Shown here one piece after another: positions 9,077-17,355 of a stretch of DNA of 64,000 bases; positions within the stretch are counted from its first letter, which is position 1, and each line of letters opens with the position of its first letter. A program made the translations under genes and the position numbers. The DNA is from CAZOZZ01 sp965247425 (lineage in GTDB: Bacteria > Acidobacteriota > Terriglobia > 20CM-2-55-15). The stretch covers positions 5,208,001-5,272,000 of the forward strand of contig OZ252023.1 in assembly GCA_965247425.1 (NCBI GenBank), given 5' to 3'. The notes beneath the pieces were generated by a model, which worked only from the letters and a program-made list of their open reading frames with translations, had not been told where the DNA came from and searched no databases.

Positions 9077-10399
9077 TCAGGCGCGAACGATGTTTCCCCG
9101 ACCCTCGGTCGACCTACGCGTTGCATTCCGAGTATCCACCACCAGCACGCTGTGATCCACGATCCACTGATAGTCGATGTCGGAGTGATCCGTCGCGATC
9201 AGGACCGCGTCCTGTTCTTCTAACAGTTCCTCGGTCAGTTCTCTCGAAGACAACCGCGAGAAGTCATAGTTTCTCATTTTGTGTAATCGGGGTACGAACG
9301 GGTCGTGGTAGCAGAGGTCGGCGCCTCTCTCCTCGAGGAGACTCATGATTTCCACGGCTGGAGATTCCCGGATGTCGTCCACATCTTTCTTATAGGCGAC
9401 ACCGAGAATCAGGATCCGGGCGTTCCGAACCGATTTTGCGTGCTCGTTCAGCCCCCATACGATCTTTTCAACCACGAATCGCGGGACGGCCGTGTTGACT
9501 TCGCCGGCCAATTCGATGAATCGTGTGGCGAAGCCGTGTTCACGGGCCTTCCAGGCCAGGTAGAAGGGATCGATGGGGATGCAGTGACCGCCAAGTCCGG
9601 GTCCCGGATAGAACGGGGTGAACCCGAAGGGCTTGGTGCTGGCGGCGTCGATGACCTCCCAGATGTCAATATCCATTCGGTCGCATAACATCTTCAACTC
9701 ATTCACGAGTGCAATGTTGACGGACCTGTAGATGTTCTCGAGCAGCTTGGCCAGTTCGGCCGCCTGGGTCGAGGAAACGGGTACCACTTTGTCGATGATT
9801 TGACCGTAGAGCGCTTTTCCAACGGCGAGGCAACTCTCGGTGGTCCCCCCGATCACCTTCGGAATCGTCTGGGTCGAGAATCGCTGGTTGCCCGGGTCTT
9901 CCCGCTCCGGTGAATAGGCCAGAAAATAATCCTGACCGACCTTGAGATCCGTCATGTCGAACCGTTCGAGCAGTATTTCCTCCGTTGTGCCCGGGTACGT
10001 CGTGCTTTCCAGAACGACGAGTTGGCCGGAACGCAGTGTTTCATTGACAGCGCCCGCGGTCTTTTCGATGTACTGAAGATCGGGTTCTCTCTTCGAGGTC
10101 AATGGTGTGGGTACACAGATGATGATGCAGTCGGGCTCTTTGAGCCGGGAGAAATCGACACTGGCTTCGAATCTGTCTGTCTTTCTGAGCGCCGCAACTC
10201 TCGACCCATCGATGTGGCGGATGTAAGAGTTTCCCGCGTTCAACGTGTCCCTTTTCTCCGGGTCGACATCAAAGCCGATCACATTAAAACCCACTTCTCC
10301 GAATCGAAGCACGAGAGGGAGTCCCACGTACCCGAGGCCAATGACGCCAATCACAGCTTCGTGGGATTCGATTTTCCTGATGAGTTCGGCTTGGTTCAT
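9077..10399 (-). CDS. Nucleotide-sugar 6-dehydrogenase (UDP-GlcNAc/ManNAc dehydrogenase, WbpA/WecC type)
   Basis: NAD-dependent four-electron oxidation of a UDP-hexosamine to its uronic acid. The N-terminal Rossmann motif is GVIGLGYVGLPL (near residue 18). The central domain has ESTTYPGTTEE and the dimer helix NIYRSVNIALVNEL. The catalytic cysteine is in GLGGHCIPIDPFYLAWKA, the HCIPxDP form that separates WbpA/WecC/TviB enzymes from UDP-glucose dehydrogenases (usually GGxCFPKD). The C-terminal domain has LGVAYKKDVDDIRESP. I start at ATG 10399, which overlaps the upstream aminotransferase stop as ATGA; a longer frame to 10480 only adds a non-family leader. It probably works with the aminotransferase to make a diamino-uronic acid or similar surface sugar. 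Confidence 0.9.
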   Translation of the reverse strand: MNQAELIRKIESHEAVIGVIGLGYVGLPLVLRFGEVGFNVIGFDVDPEKRDTLNAGNSYIRHIDGSRVAALRKTDRFEASVDFSRLKEPDCIIICVPTPLTSKREPDLQYIEKTAGAVNETLRSGQLVVLESTTYPGTTEEILLERFDMTDLKVGQDYFLAYSPEREDPGNQRFSTQTIPKVIGGTTESCLAVGKALYGQIIDKVVPVSSTQAAELAKLLENIYRSVNIALVNELKMLCDRMDIDIWEVIDAASTKPFGFTPFYPGPGLGGHCIPIDPFYLAWKAREHGFATRFIELAGEVNTAVPRFVVEKIVWGLNEHAKSVRNARILILGVAYKKDVDDIRESPAVEIMSLLEERGADLCYHDPFVPRLHKMRNYDFSRLSSRELTEELLEEQDAVLIATDHSDIDYQWIVDHSVLVVDTRNATRRSTEGRGNIVRA

Positions 10400-11493
10400 G
10401 AACAGAATTCCCTGATTGTCTCGATCACGTAATCCACTTCTTTTTCCTCCAGCTCGGGAAATATCGGAAGGGCCAGACAAGTTCTTGCCGCTTCCTCCGC
10501 ACGGGGAAAGTCTCCGGGCGATCCTCCAAGGTGCGCCAGCCCTTTTTGAAGGTGTAGCGGGATAGGGTAATAGACCTGGGTCCCGACGCCCTTTTCCGAC
10601 AGGTGTCGGCGCAGATTATCGCGCTCGGATGTGCGGATCACGTACTGGTTGAACACGGACTGGTTGTGTCCGGCAGGGCTGGGGACGGTCACGACACCCT
10701 CCAGACCCGACGTGTATCGTTCGGCCAGGTGCCGCCGTCTCTGATTCCACTCCGGGACATACTTCAAACGTACCGAAAGGGCCGCGGCCTGTATCGAATC
10801 CAGCCGACTGTTGACGCCGAGTTCATTGTGTTCGTACCCGTTTTCCAGACCATGCGCGCGCAGCAGGCGTAACCGTTCTGCTGCGCTCGTGTCGTTGGTG
10901 GTGACCATGCCGGCATCGCCGATGGCCGCCAGATTCTTAGTCGGGTAGAAGGACAGACAGCCGCAAAATCCCAGGGTTCCCGCGGCCCGCCCACGATGCA
11001 ACGCTCCGAAAGCCTGGGCGACGTCCTCGATGATCAATACGCCGTGGTCGGCCGCTACCGCTTGAATCTTCAGCATGTCGGCACAGTCACCGAACAGGTG
11101 GGTCACGATGACGGCACGGGTTCTGGAGTTTACTCTTCGCCGCACCTCTTCCGGGTCGATCTGAAAGGTCGTGAAATCGATGTCCGCAAAAACGACCCGT
11201 GCGCCCAGTCGCGCCGCGGATGACGCGGTCGAAAAGAAAGAGAACGCGGGGACGATGACCTCGTCGCCGGGTCCGATTCTGGCCGCCATCAGCGACAGCA
11301 TCAGCGCGTCCGTACCCGATGCCACACCCACGGCATGTTTGACGGACAATTCGCCGGCGACCTCGGCCTCCAGCTTTTCGACGGCCGGTCCCAGGATGAA
11401 CTGTTGCGAATCGACGACGCTCAGCAGGGCCGTGGTTAATTCGTCGCGTATGTGGACAGTTTGCCGTCCGAGATCGAAAAACGGAACTTTCAT
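10396..11493 (-). CDS. DegT/DnrJ/EryC1/StrS-family PLP sugar aminotransferase
   Basis: 365 residues, normal for the family, which transfers an amino group from glutamate to a keto-sugar nucleotide. Seen: substrate/PLP loop ASGTDALMLSL near residue 58, IEDVAQAFGA with the PLP-contacting aspartate near residue 155, and the internal-aldimine lysine in SFYPTKNLAAIGDAG near residue 181. The N-terminus MKVPFFDLGRQ is typical of WbpE-type enzymes. It is first in a two-gene operon and is translationally coupled (ATGA) to the 6-dehydrogenase, suggesting production of UDP-3-amino-uronic sugars for O-antigen or capsule; other genes of such a pathway (oxidoreductase, acetyltransferase) are not in the window. 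Confidence 0.88.
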   Translation of the reverse strand: MKVPFFDLGRQTVHIRDELTTALLSVVDSQQFILGPAVEKLEAEVAGELSVKHAVGVASGTDALMLSLMAARIGPGDEVIVPAFSFFSTASSAARLGARVVFADIDFTTFQIDPEEVRRRVNSRTRAVIVTHLFGDCADMLKIQAVAADHGVLIIEDVAQAFGALHRGRAAGTLGFCGCLSFYPTKNLAAIGDAGMVTTNDTSAAERLRLLRAHGLENGYEHNELGVNSRLDSIQAAALSVRLKYVPEWNQRRRHLAERYTSGLEGVVTVPSPAGHNQSVFNQYVIRTSERDNLRRHLSEKGVGTQVYYPIPLHLQKGLAHLGGSPGDFPRAEEAARTCLALPIFPELEEKEVDYVIETIREFCS

Positions 11494-11697
11494 TCAATAT
11501 TCAGACCCAGTCGAAAATACTGGCCTTTTCGGAGGGTTGTCTCATAACATTCAAAAGTTAAACGTTCCGAGCCCGAGCACCGTCTAAATTGGTTAGCGTA
11601 TTTGGTTTGGTTCGTTAAATCAACCGCCCATTCCGGTTGGACGTCCCTGCCCCGAGTGTCTCAGTCGCCAGGGCTTTCACCCGATGAGGAGAGTCGG

Positions 11698-12588
11698 ATG
11701 TTGTTTCGAAAATCGTTTGCGACGTTGCTTTTTGGCGCCTTTCTTGTTTCGGTCCCCCTCGTAACTGAGGCAACCGCCCAGGAAGGCGGTTTGCGGGACG
11801 AGCAGCCCCCAATCCCGGTCTCCGAGATCATTCAAAAATTTGCTGCCAGGGAATCGGAATTCAGGCTGGCCCGCAACAACTATATTTACCGCCAGGACGT
11901 CAAGGTGCAGGAACTGGACGCCAGGGACCGTGTGAGGGGCGAATACCACATGATCAGCGACATCGGGTTCGAACCTGGTGGCCGCCGGACCGAAAAAGTC
12001 GTCTATGCGCCTCAGAGTACGCTCCAGGGAATCCAGTTAACGCCCCAGGATCTCGAGGACATACGCTCTATTCAACCTTTCGTTCTGACCAGCGACGACC
12101 TCCATCTTTATGACGTCACGTACCTTGGCAAGGAATTGATCGACGAAATCGACAACTACGTCTTCCAGGTCGGTCCAAAGAAGATGGAAAAAGGCGAGCG
12201 CTATTTCGAAGGAAAGATCTGGGTTGATGACCTGGACCTGCAAATCGTCAAGACCTATGGCAAGGCCGTTCCCGACATCATTGAGAAAGGGCAGGAGAAT
12301 CTGTTTCCGCGTTTCGAAACCTACCGCGAGCAGATTGACGGCGTCTACTGGTTTCCAACGTATACGCGCGCCGTCGACACCCTGAAGTTCTCCAGAGGCG
12401 ACCAGAAGATTCGGCAGGTCATCAAGTACGAAAACTATAAACAGTTTGGTGCCGATGTGAACCTGACGTTTGGAGACGCAGTCTCCGACGAATCCGAATC
12501 CGATGAGGAAGAAGAGGGAAAAGAGGGAGAAGTGGACACCAAAGACCCGAAAAAGAAGAAAGGGCCCGGTGGAGGCGCCGGTTCGTAA
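11698..12588 (+). CDS. Exported protein, LolA-like/outer-membrane lipoprotein-sorting fold, acidic C-terminal tail
   Basis: About 296 residues from ATG 11698, chosen because GAGGAGAG lies just upstream and the product then begins with a clean signal peptide (MLFRKSFATLLFGAFLVS, cleavage after TATA). The mature part alternates strands in a way that recalls LolA/LppX-type lipid-binding half-barrels (GKIWVDDLDLQIVKTYGK, FPRFETYREQIDGVYWFPTYTRAV). Proteins of this shape are frequent in Acidobacteria and lack an experimentally known role. The last 35 residues are very acidic then lysine-rich (ESDEEEEGKEGE, PKKKKGPGGG), likely disordered. It is probably periplasmic. A GC-rich stem follows the stop. 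The fold call is inferred and could be wrong. Confidence 0.55.
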   Translation: MLFRKSFATLLFGAFLVSVPLVTEATAQEGGLRDEQPPIPVSEIIQKFAARESEFRLARNNYIYRQDVKVQELDARDRVRGEYHMISDIGFEPGGRRTEKVVYAPQSTLQGIQLTPQDLEDIRSIQPFVLTSDDLHLYDVTYLGKELIDEIDNYVFQVGPKKMEKGERYFEGKIWVDDLDLQIVKTYGKAVPDIIEKGQENLFPRFETYREQIDGVYWFPTYTRAVDTLKFSRGDQKIRQVIKYENYKQFGADVNLTFGDAVSDESESDEEEEGKEGEVDTKDPKKKKGPGGGAGS

Positions 12589-12609
12589 GGACATCCCAAG
12601 TCGTCACGA

Positions 12610-12640
12610 GGGGGCGGTCGGGCACGGCCGCCCTTTGTCC
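12610..12640 (+). terminator. Probable intrinsic terminator after the LolA-like gene
   Basis: A GC-rich hairpin with arms GGGCGG and CCGCCC around a ten-base loop is followed by TTTGTCCTT. It sits about 25 bases after the stop of the exported protein and before yebC. The U-run is short, so efficiency is uncertain. Confidence 0.4.
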
Positions 12641-12732
12641 TTCCAACACCCCCTGCACCCCCTGCCACACTGATTTTCGTCCCACCTTCCTTATGCTAAA
12701 CTGATACAAATTTGGATCGGTAAGGAGACGTC

Positions 12733-13482
12733 ATGTCGGGCCATTCCAAGTGGCACAGTATCAAGCATAAGAAGGCGGCGACCGATGCCAAGCGTGGCAA
12801 GGCCTTCACGAAATTGATCAAGGAAATAACTGTCGCGACGAGAACGGGCGGTGGCGGCGATCCCGAGTCCAACGCGCGGCTCCGGACTGCAATACGGGAT
12901 GCCAAGTCGATGAACATGCCCGCCGACAACATCAAGCGGGCGATTCAGAAGGGGACCGGTGAGCTTGAGGGCGGCGCGATCGACGAGATCATCTACGAGG
13001 GGTATGGGCCCGGTGGAGTCGCGGTGATGGTCGAGGTACTGACCGACAACCGCAACCGGACGGTCGGCGAACTGCGCCACGTTTTCGATAAGTGGGGCGG
13101 GAATCTGGGTGAGAACGGTTGTGTGGCATGGATGTTCACCAAGCGAGGCTACATTCTTATCGCCGCCGAAGGCCTGGACGAAGAGACGGCCATGAACATT
13201 GCCATTGAAGCCGGCGCCGACGACTTTTCCGCCCAGGGAGACAACTACGAGATCCTGACCGACCCGGCCTCCTTCGATGCGGTCGTGGGAGAATTGAAGG
13301 AGCAGAACATCGAACCCGCTACCGCACAGATTTCCATGGTGCCCCAGAACTACGTCAAGCTCGAGGGCAAACCGGCGCAGCAGATGGTGCGTATGATGGA
13401 CGCCCTGGACGATCACGACGACGTTGCGAAGGTGCACGCGAATTTCGACATCGAAGAGTCCGAGTTGGCCGGCGTCATGTAA
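12733..13482 (+). CDS. yebC: YebC/PmpR (TACO1-like) family protein
   Basis: 249 residues beginning with the invariant MSGHSKWHSIKHKKAATDAKRGK signature, then RTGGGGDPESNARLR and MPADNIKRAIQKGTGE. The whole three-domain family is present at normal length. It acts in the cytosol as a DNA-binding regulator or, as shown for homologues, as a ribosome-associated factor helping translation of proline-rich stretches. TAAGGAG sits at good spacing before ATG 12733. yebC directly precedes ruvC, a conserved gene order in many bacteria, which supports both calls. Confidence 0.96.
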   Translation: MSGHSKWHSIKHKKAATDAKRGKAFTKLIKEITVATRTGGGGDPESNARLRTAIRDAKSMNMPADNIKRAIQKGTGELEGGAIDEIIYEGYGPGGVAVMVEVLTDNRNRTVGELRHVFDKWGGNLGENGCVAWMFTKRGYILIAAEGLDEETAMNIAIEAGADDFSAQGDNYEILTDPASFDAVVGELKEQNIEPATAQISMVPQNYVKLEGKPAQQMVRMMDALDDHDDVAKVHANFDIEESELAGVM

Positions 13483-13508
13483 GACGTGTTTCCACGCGGT
13501 TTTTCTTT

Positions 13509-14006
13509 ATGCGAATTCTAGGTGTGGACTGCGGCTCCAGGGTGACCGGGTACGGCGTTATCGACACCCGGGGGGCCGACTACTGCTACGTTCATTGTGG
13601 CATCGTCCGGACCCGGCCGGGGGACGCGCTCGCCGCCCGCCTCCAGGTGATCCATCAGGGACTCCGCGAAGTAATCGAGAAGCACAAGCCTGATGTGGCC
13701 GTGTTTGAAAGTGTCTTTCATGCGGCCAATGCCCAGAGCGCTCTGAAACTGGGCCACGTTCGAGGCGTTTCGATGGTTACGGCCGCCGATGCGGAGTTGC
13801 CCGTGTTCGAATACTCGGCGCTCGAGGTCAAGAGTGCCGTTACCGGATACGGTCGTGCCGAAAAATCACAGGTTCAACAGATGGTGCAGTCCCTGTTGAG
13901 ACTCGACGAGGCTCCGGCGTCTTACGATGCCTCCGACGCTTTAGCGGTGGCGATCTGCCACGCGCAGAGTTATCGATACAAAGAGGCCGCGGCGGTCCAT
14001 GATTAA
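13509..14006 (+). CDS. ruvC: Holliday junction resolvase RuvC
   Basis: Nicks Holliday junctions symmetrically during recombination repair, working with RuvAB. Catalytic acids are visible: D7 in LGVDCGS, E67 in VAVFES, and the C-terminal pair in YDASDALAVAICHA near residue 140. HAANAQSALKLGHVRG is the family's central motif. At 165 residues it has the usual length. It follows yebC by 26 bases, and its stop overlaps the next start by eight bases; ruvA and ruvB are not in the window. Confidence 0.96.
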   Translation: MRILGVDCGSRVTGYGVIDTRGADYCYVHCGIVRTRPGDALAARLQVIHQGLREVIEKHKPDVAVFESVFHAANAQSALKLGHVRGVSMVTAADAELPVFEYSALEVKSAVTGYGRAEKSQVQQMVQSLLRLDEAPASYDASDALAVAICHAQSYRYKEAAAVHD

Positions 14007-14622
14007 CGCTATCCTATTGTCCCTTCTGCTCTTCCTGCCACAGGCCGAGTTCTCGGATTTCAGTTTCTGCCGTGAAAATTCTCGTGGCCCGTATGAGCTT
14101 CAGTGTTTTGAACTGGACTCCGCCGGGAAAGGAATCTTCAAGTTCCGGGAACGGGATGCCGATTTAGTAGATATACCTGTCGAGTTGTCGCGCGACGTTG
14201 TCGAGGATTTTGTTGAACTGTTGGCCGATACGGACTACCTGGCTGACGGCGAAGACTACGAGTCCGACCGAAAAGTGGCGAATCTCGGCGTGAAGACGTT
14301 GACTCTCGACGCTCCGGCGGGTCAAAGGAAAGCGGTTTTTAACTTTTCGACCAAGCGTGAAGTGTCGAATCTGGTGTCGTTTTTCGATCGTCTGATCGCC
14401 CAGGAGCTGTGGGTTTTCGACGTCGACATTGCGTTGCAGTTCGATCGGCTCGGGATTCCGAAGAAGCTTGAGCAGATCGAGAAGGACCTTCGGGCCAAAC
14501 GCGTGGCCGACGCCAGACGATTGATCCCGGTTCTCGACAAGATTGCCGCCGACGGCCGGCTCGTGAATTTCGCCCGGGCGACCGCGGCACGGTTGAAGAA
14601 GCAGATCGAAGACAACAACTAG
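13999..14622 (+). CDS. Exported protein of unknown function
   Basis: 207 residues. A short hydrophobic N-terminus (MINAILLSLLLFLPQA) looks like a signal peptide. The rest is charged, with strand-rich residues 25-125 and a helical C-terminus (LEQIEKDLRAKRVADARRLIPVL). I recognise no family. The ATG lies inside the end of ruvC (overlap 13999-14006), implying translational coupling, although a functional link with recombination is not implied. A stem of GGCTC/GAGCC (14622-14636) follows the stop. Confidence 0.6.
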   Translation: MINAILLSLLLFLPQAEFSDFSFCRENSRGPYELQCFELDSAGKGIFKFRERDADLVDIPVELSRDVVEDFVELLADTDYLADGEDYESDRKVANLGVKTLTLDAPAGQRKAVFNFSTKREVSNLVSFFDRLIAQELWVFDVDIALQFDRLGIPKKLEQIEKDLRAKRVADARRLIPVLDKIAADGRLVNFARATAARLKKQIEDNN

Positions 14623-14645
14623 GCTCTTAGGAGCCTGCTCGACGG

Positions 14646-15341
14646 ATGAACATAATCCCAATGACCCGATTTTCCATCGTCCTCAGCCTGCTGTGTCTGC
14701 CCATCTTCGCTTTCGGCCAGACATCGGCGTTTGTCGTGGTCCGAGGCGTCGACGCCGGCAGCATCAGCGAAGAGAACATGACCGGTGGGCCGGCACAGCC
14801 TGTAGAAGAAGGGGACGAGATCCGAACGGGTCCAGCCTCGGTCGCGATCATCGCATTCGATGACGGGACGCGGGTCACAATGGGAGTCGAATCGGCCGTC
14901 ACGCTGACTTCCATGACCGGGGAGACCTCGATCGGATTCGAGTTGGGATCACTGCGTGTACGCGCAGTCACCGCGCCGCTGCGACTCGAATCGCCGGTGG
15001 GCAGCTTCCGAATGACCGGTCTTCCGGCCGAAGCTGAATTCGCGCAGACCGATGGTCGGGTGGAAGTCCGCGTAGTCTCCGGAGGGTTGACGACATCCGA
15101 TCTCGACCCCGACGCGGTGGTCTTTCTTGGCAGCCGGGAGCGACCTTCCCGGATCCGCCGCGCCGGTTCCATCGACGGCTACAGCCCACAGCTCCCTTAC
15201 CCCAGCGGCTGGGTCCCGAACATCTACATCACCGATCCCCGGCTAGGTTTTCCCGTTGGCCGACGCCCAATGCGCCCCCCACAACAAGACCCATCACAGT
15301 CCCCGGTTCGCCCCAGCCCCAGACGCCCACCTGGTCCGTAA
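14646..15341 (+). CDS. Exported FecR-like domain protein
   Basis: 231 residues with signal peptide MNIIPMTRFSIVLSLLCLPIFAFG. Residues about 45-150 show the FecR-type beta pattern (VEEGDEIRTGPASVAIIAFDDGTRVTMGVESAVTL, then a short helix and GSLRVRAV), a domain that in stand-alone secreted form is thought to bind other proteins or glycans. The C-terminal 45 residues are proline and arginine rich and low in complexity. An in-frame ATG at 14661 is an alternative start that shortens the signal peptide. No sigma factor or TonB receptor lies nearby, so FecR-type transmembrane signalling is not indicated. Confidence 0.65.
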   Translation: MNIIPMTRFSIVLSLLCLPIFAFGQTSAFVVVRGVDAGSISEENMTGGPAQPVEEGDEIRTGPASVAIIAFDDGTRVTMGVESAVTLTSMTGETSIGFELGSLRVRAVTAPLRLESPVGSFRMTGLPAEAEFAQTDGRVEVRVVSGGLTTSDLDPDAVVFLGSRERPSRIRRAGSIDGYSPQLPYPSGWVPNIYITDPRLGFPVGRRPMRPPQQDPSQSPVRPSPRRPPGP

Positions 15342-15365
15342 CGGCCCATCGAACTAAGTAGAACT

Positions 15366-15519
15366 TCGACGCAAAGGCGCAGAGACGCAGAGACTGAAGA
15401 TGAAGATGTCCAAGAGCGGATGTGCGAGAGGTTCGGGCTGATATAAGAGGTTGTTGCAGATATGGATGTTGTCTTGCTCCGACCTCAACATCCTCTGCGT
15501 CTTTGCGTCTTTGCGTCGA
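15366..15519. repeat. Inverted heptad repeats (CGCAAAG / CGCAGAG type)
   Basis: Bases 15366-15393 carry four heptad-like units (ACGCAAAG GCGCAGAG ACGCAGAG), and the reverse complement of 15492-15519 matches in about 24 of 28 positions. The roughly 100 bases between are unique. This is the common dispersed intergenic repeat that yields false small proteins containing KDAKTQR and LCVSAPLR. It lies between two convergent genes. Confidence 0.7.
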
Positions 15520-15528
15520 GAGTCTAAC

Positions 15529-16335
15529 CTACGAAACAATCAAACCCGCGTAGCCGACCACCTGGGCGCGTTCGCCGAATATGTCTCCCGAAGTGGCGTA
15601 CTTCACTAGTTGGGCCTCGGTTGCCCCGAGTTGCCTTGACGCGGTTAGCATGGCTGTGGCGGGTCCGAAGCCGCACATGGAGATTTCCTCACGGTGCACC
15701 ACTTCGTAAAGCCCATCGGCGTCCAGATCGAGCATCCGGTCGATAGCCTTCTGGTCCTTCACGCGGGTCACGGAATCGGATTCGTAATGGTTCATGTCGC
15801 TCGAAGCGATGATAAGCGTGTGCCCCGTCTCTTGCTGAATGGCGTGAGCCATCGCTTCTCCCAGCCTCTTCAAAGCTGCGAGGTCGGACGTGCCGACGGT
15901 CACAGGGACAAAGCGGATCTTCTTTTGCTCGAGAAATTGAAGGAAGGGCAACTGGACTTCGAGGGCGTGTTCGAGGCGGTGGGCGCCGGCATCCTCCTGA
16001 AGCTCCGGATCAATGGACTTGAGACGCTCAGCCAGTTCCCCGTCAACGGCCGCATTGCCGATGGGCGTTTGCCATTCTCCGGAACTCATAATCGCCAGTG
16101 GCTCGCCCAGGCCGGTGTGGTTAGGACACAGAATGATGTAGCGGTCCGGCAATTTGAGCCTGGAATAGACCTCGCCTGCCACGTGTCCCGAATAAACATA
16201 GCCCGCGTGAGGTACGACGATTCCCAGAGCGCGGATTGGGGCCCTGCTCCTGTGTGTGACTTCCCTCAACGTGTCTTCGAGTGAGCGTCGGTCGCCCGGG
16301 TAGAAGCGCCCGGCGGCGGCTGGAGTTCGGAGCAT
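15529..16335 (-). CDS. amrB: AmmeMemoRadiSam system protein B (Memo family)
   Basis: 268 residues matching the Memo/LigB-like dioxygenase-fold family across its length: RxPAAAGRFYPGD at the N-terminus, VVPHAGYVYSGHVAGEVY near residue 44, CPNHTGLG near 75, LEHALEVQLPFLQ near 120, and SSDMNHYE near 180, which supply the histidines lining the metal-binding pocket. The biochemical role is unsettled; in many genomes it sits with an AMMECR1 protein and a radical SAM protein, neither of which is present here. It is divergent from the dehydrogenase at 16364 with only 28 bases between starts, so the promoters must overlap the coding ends. Confidence 0.9.
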   Translation of the reverse strand: MLRTPAAAGRFYPGDRRSLEDTLREVTHRSRAPIRALGIVVPHAGYVYSGHVAGEVYSRLKLPDRYIILCPNHTGLGEPLAIMSSGEWQTPIGNAAVDGELAERLKSIDPELQEDAGAHRLEHALEVQLPFLQFLEQKKIRFVPVTVGTSDLAALKRLGEAMAHAIQQETGHTLIIASSDMNHYESDSVTRVKDQKAIDRMLDLDADGLYEVVHREEISMCGFGPATAMLTASRQLGATEAQLVKYATSGDIFGERAQVVGYAGLIVS

Positions 16336-16363
16336 TCGTTCATTATGTTACAATCTCGCGCCG

Positions 16364-17353
16364 ATGAAAATCCTCTCTACCGCCTTCCATCCTGACTTTC
16401 CCGCCTGGTGCTTTCCGGACTGGTGTGTGGAGGAGATCACGTCGGTGTTTCCCGACACCGAGTTCGTGAAACTGACCTCGACCGAACGGATCCTCGATGA
16501 GATCCGTGACGCCGATGTTCTTTTTGCGTGGAAGCTCACGGACCAGGCTTTCCATGCGGCCCGGAAGCTGAAGTGGATCCACACCGGAATGGCCGGGATG
16601 ACCTGGCTTCTGATCCCCCCGGTTGTCGAAAGTGATGTTTTGGTGTCCAATTCCAGGGGGGTCCACGCCAACATCATGGGCGAGCACGCGATGGCCCTGA
16701 TCCTGGCATTTTCAAGACGCCTCCATGACTGCATGGACTTCCAGCAGAAAGCCGTCTGGGGTCGCACGGAAATCTACAATCGCGTGCCTTCGTTCGAGGA
16801 ACTGGATGGGAAGACGATTGGCATACTTGGATTCGGATCGATCGGTGTGGAAGTTGCGCGCCGGGCCCGATGTTTCGGCATGCGGGTCGTGGGTTTCAAG
16901 CGGGACACTAGCCGCCGTCATGAACTTGCCGACGTCCTGCACACCCCGGACCGTCTCGACGCTATCCTTCCCGAAATCGACTATCTGGTGATCGCCGCAC
17001 CGCTGACCTCCGAAACTGAGAACATGATCGGTCCCGACCAGTTTCTGAAGATGAAGCCGACTTCGGTGTTGATCAATCTGGCCCGCGGAGAGATCGTCGA
17101 TCAGGAAGCTTTGATGGAAGCCCTCGAAGAAGAGCAGATCGCAGGGGCAGGTCTGGATGTATTCGTTCCCGACCCGCTCCCGGACGGACACCCCCTCTTT
17201 ACGACCAAGAACGTCATTCTCACTCCCCACATCGCCGGCACCGACCCAAAGCTCTGGCGCAGGGTGACGGATCTTTTTGTCGAAAACATCCGCCGCTTCC
17301 GCGATGGACGGACTCTGATTAATCAAGTAGCGGACAAATCGAAGGGGTACTGA
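16364..17353 (+). CDS. D-isomer 2-hydroxyacid dehydrogenase
   Basis: 329 residues, NAD(P)H-dependent reduction of a 2-keto acid. The Rossmann motif GILGFGSIGVEVARRA starts near residue 151. Catalytic residues are visible: Arg in NLARGEIVDQ (near 245), Glu about 29 residues later in DVFVPDPLPDGHPLF, and His in LTPHIAGTDPKLW (near 295). The HIAG context, rather than HIGS/HIAS, and the short N-terminal domain resemble glyoxylate/hydroxypyruvate reductases of the GhrA group; the exact substrate cannot be told. TTATGTTACAAT just upstream could hold the -10 box. Confidence 0.85.
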   Translation: MKILSTAFHPDFPAWCFPDWCVEEITSVFPDTEFVKLTSTERILDEIRDADVLFAWKLTDQAFHAARKLKWIHTGMAGMTWLLIPPVVESDVLVSNSRGVHANIMGEHAMALILAFSRRLHDCMDFQQKAVWGRTEIYNRVPSFEELDGKTIGILGFGSIGVEVARRARCFGMRVVGFKRDTSRRHELADVLHTPDRLDAILPEIDYLVIAAPLTSETENMIGPDQFLKMKPTSVLINLARGEIVDQEALMEALEEEQIAGAGLDVFVPDPLPDGHPLFTTKNVILTPHIAGTDPKLWRRVTDLFVENIRRFRDGRTLINQVADKSKGY

Positions 17354-17355
17354 TT

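Noticed and set aside
15354..15539. Small minus-strand protein with KDAKTQR and LCVSAPLR
   Set aside because: Translation of the inverted heptad repeats; a common false gene.
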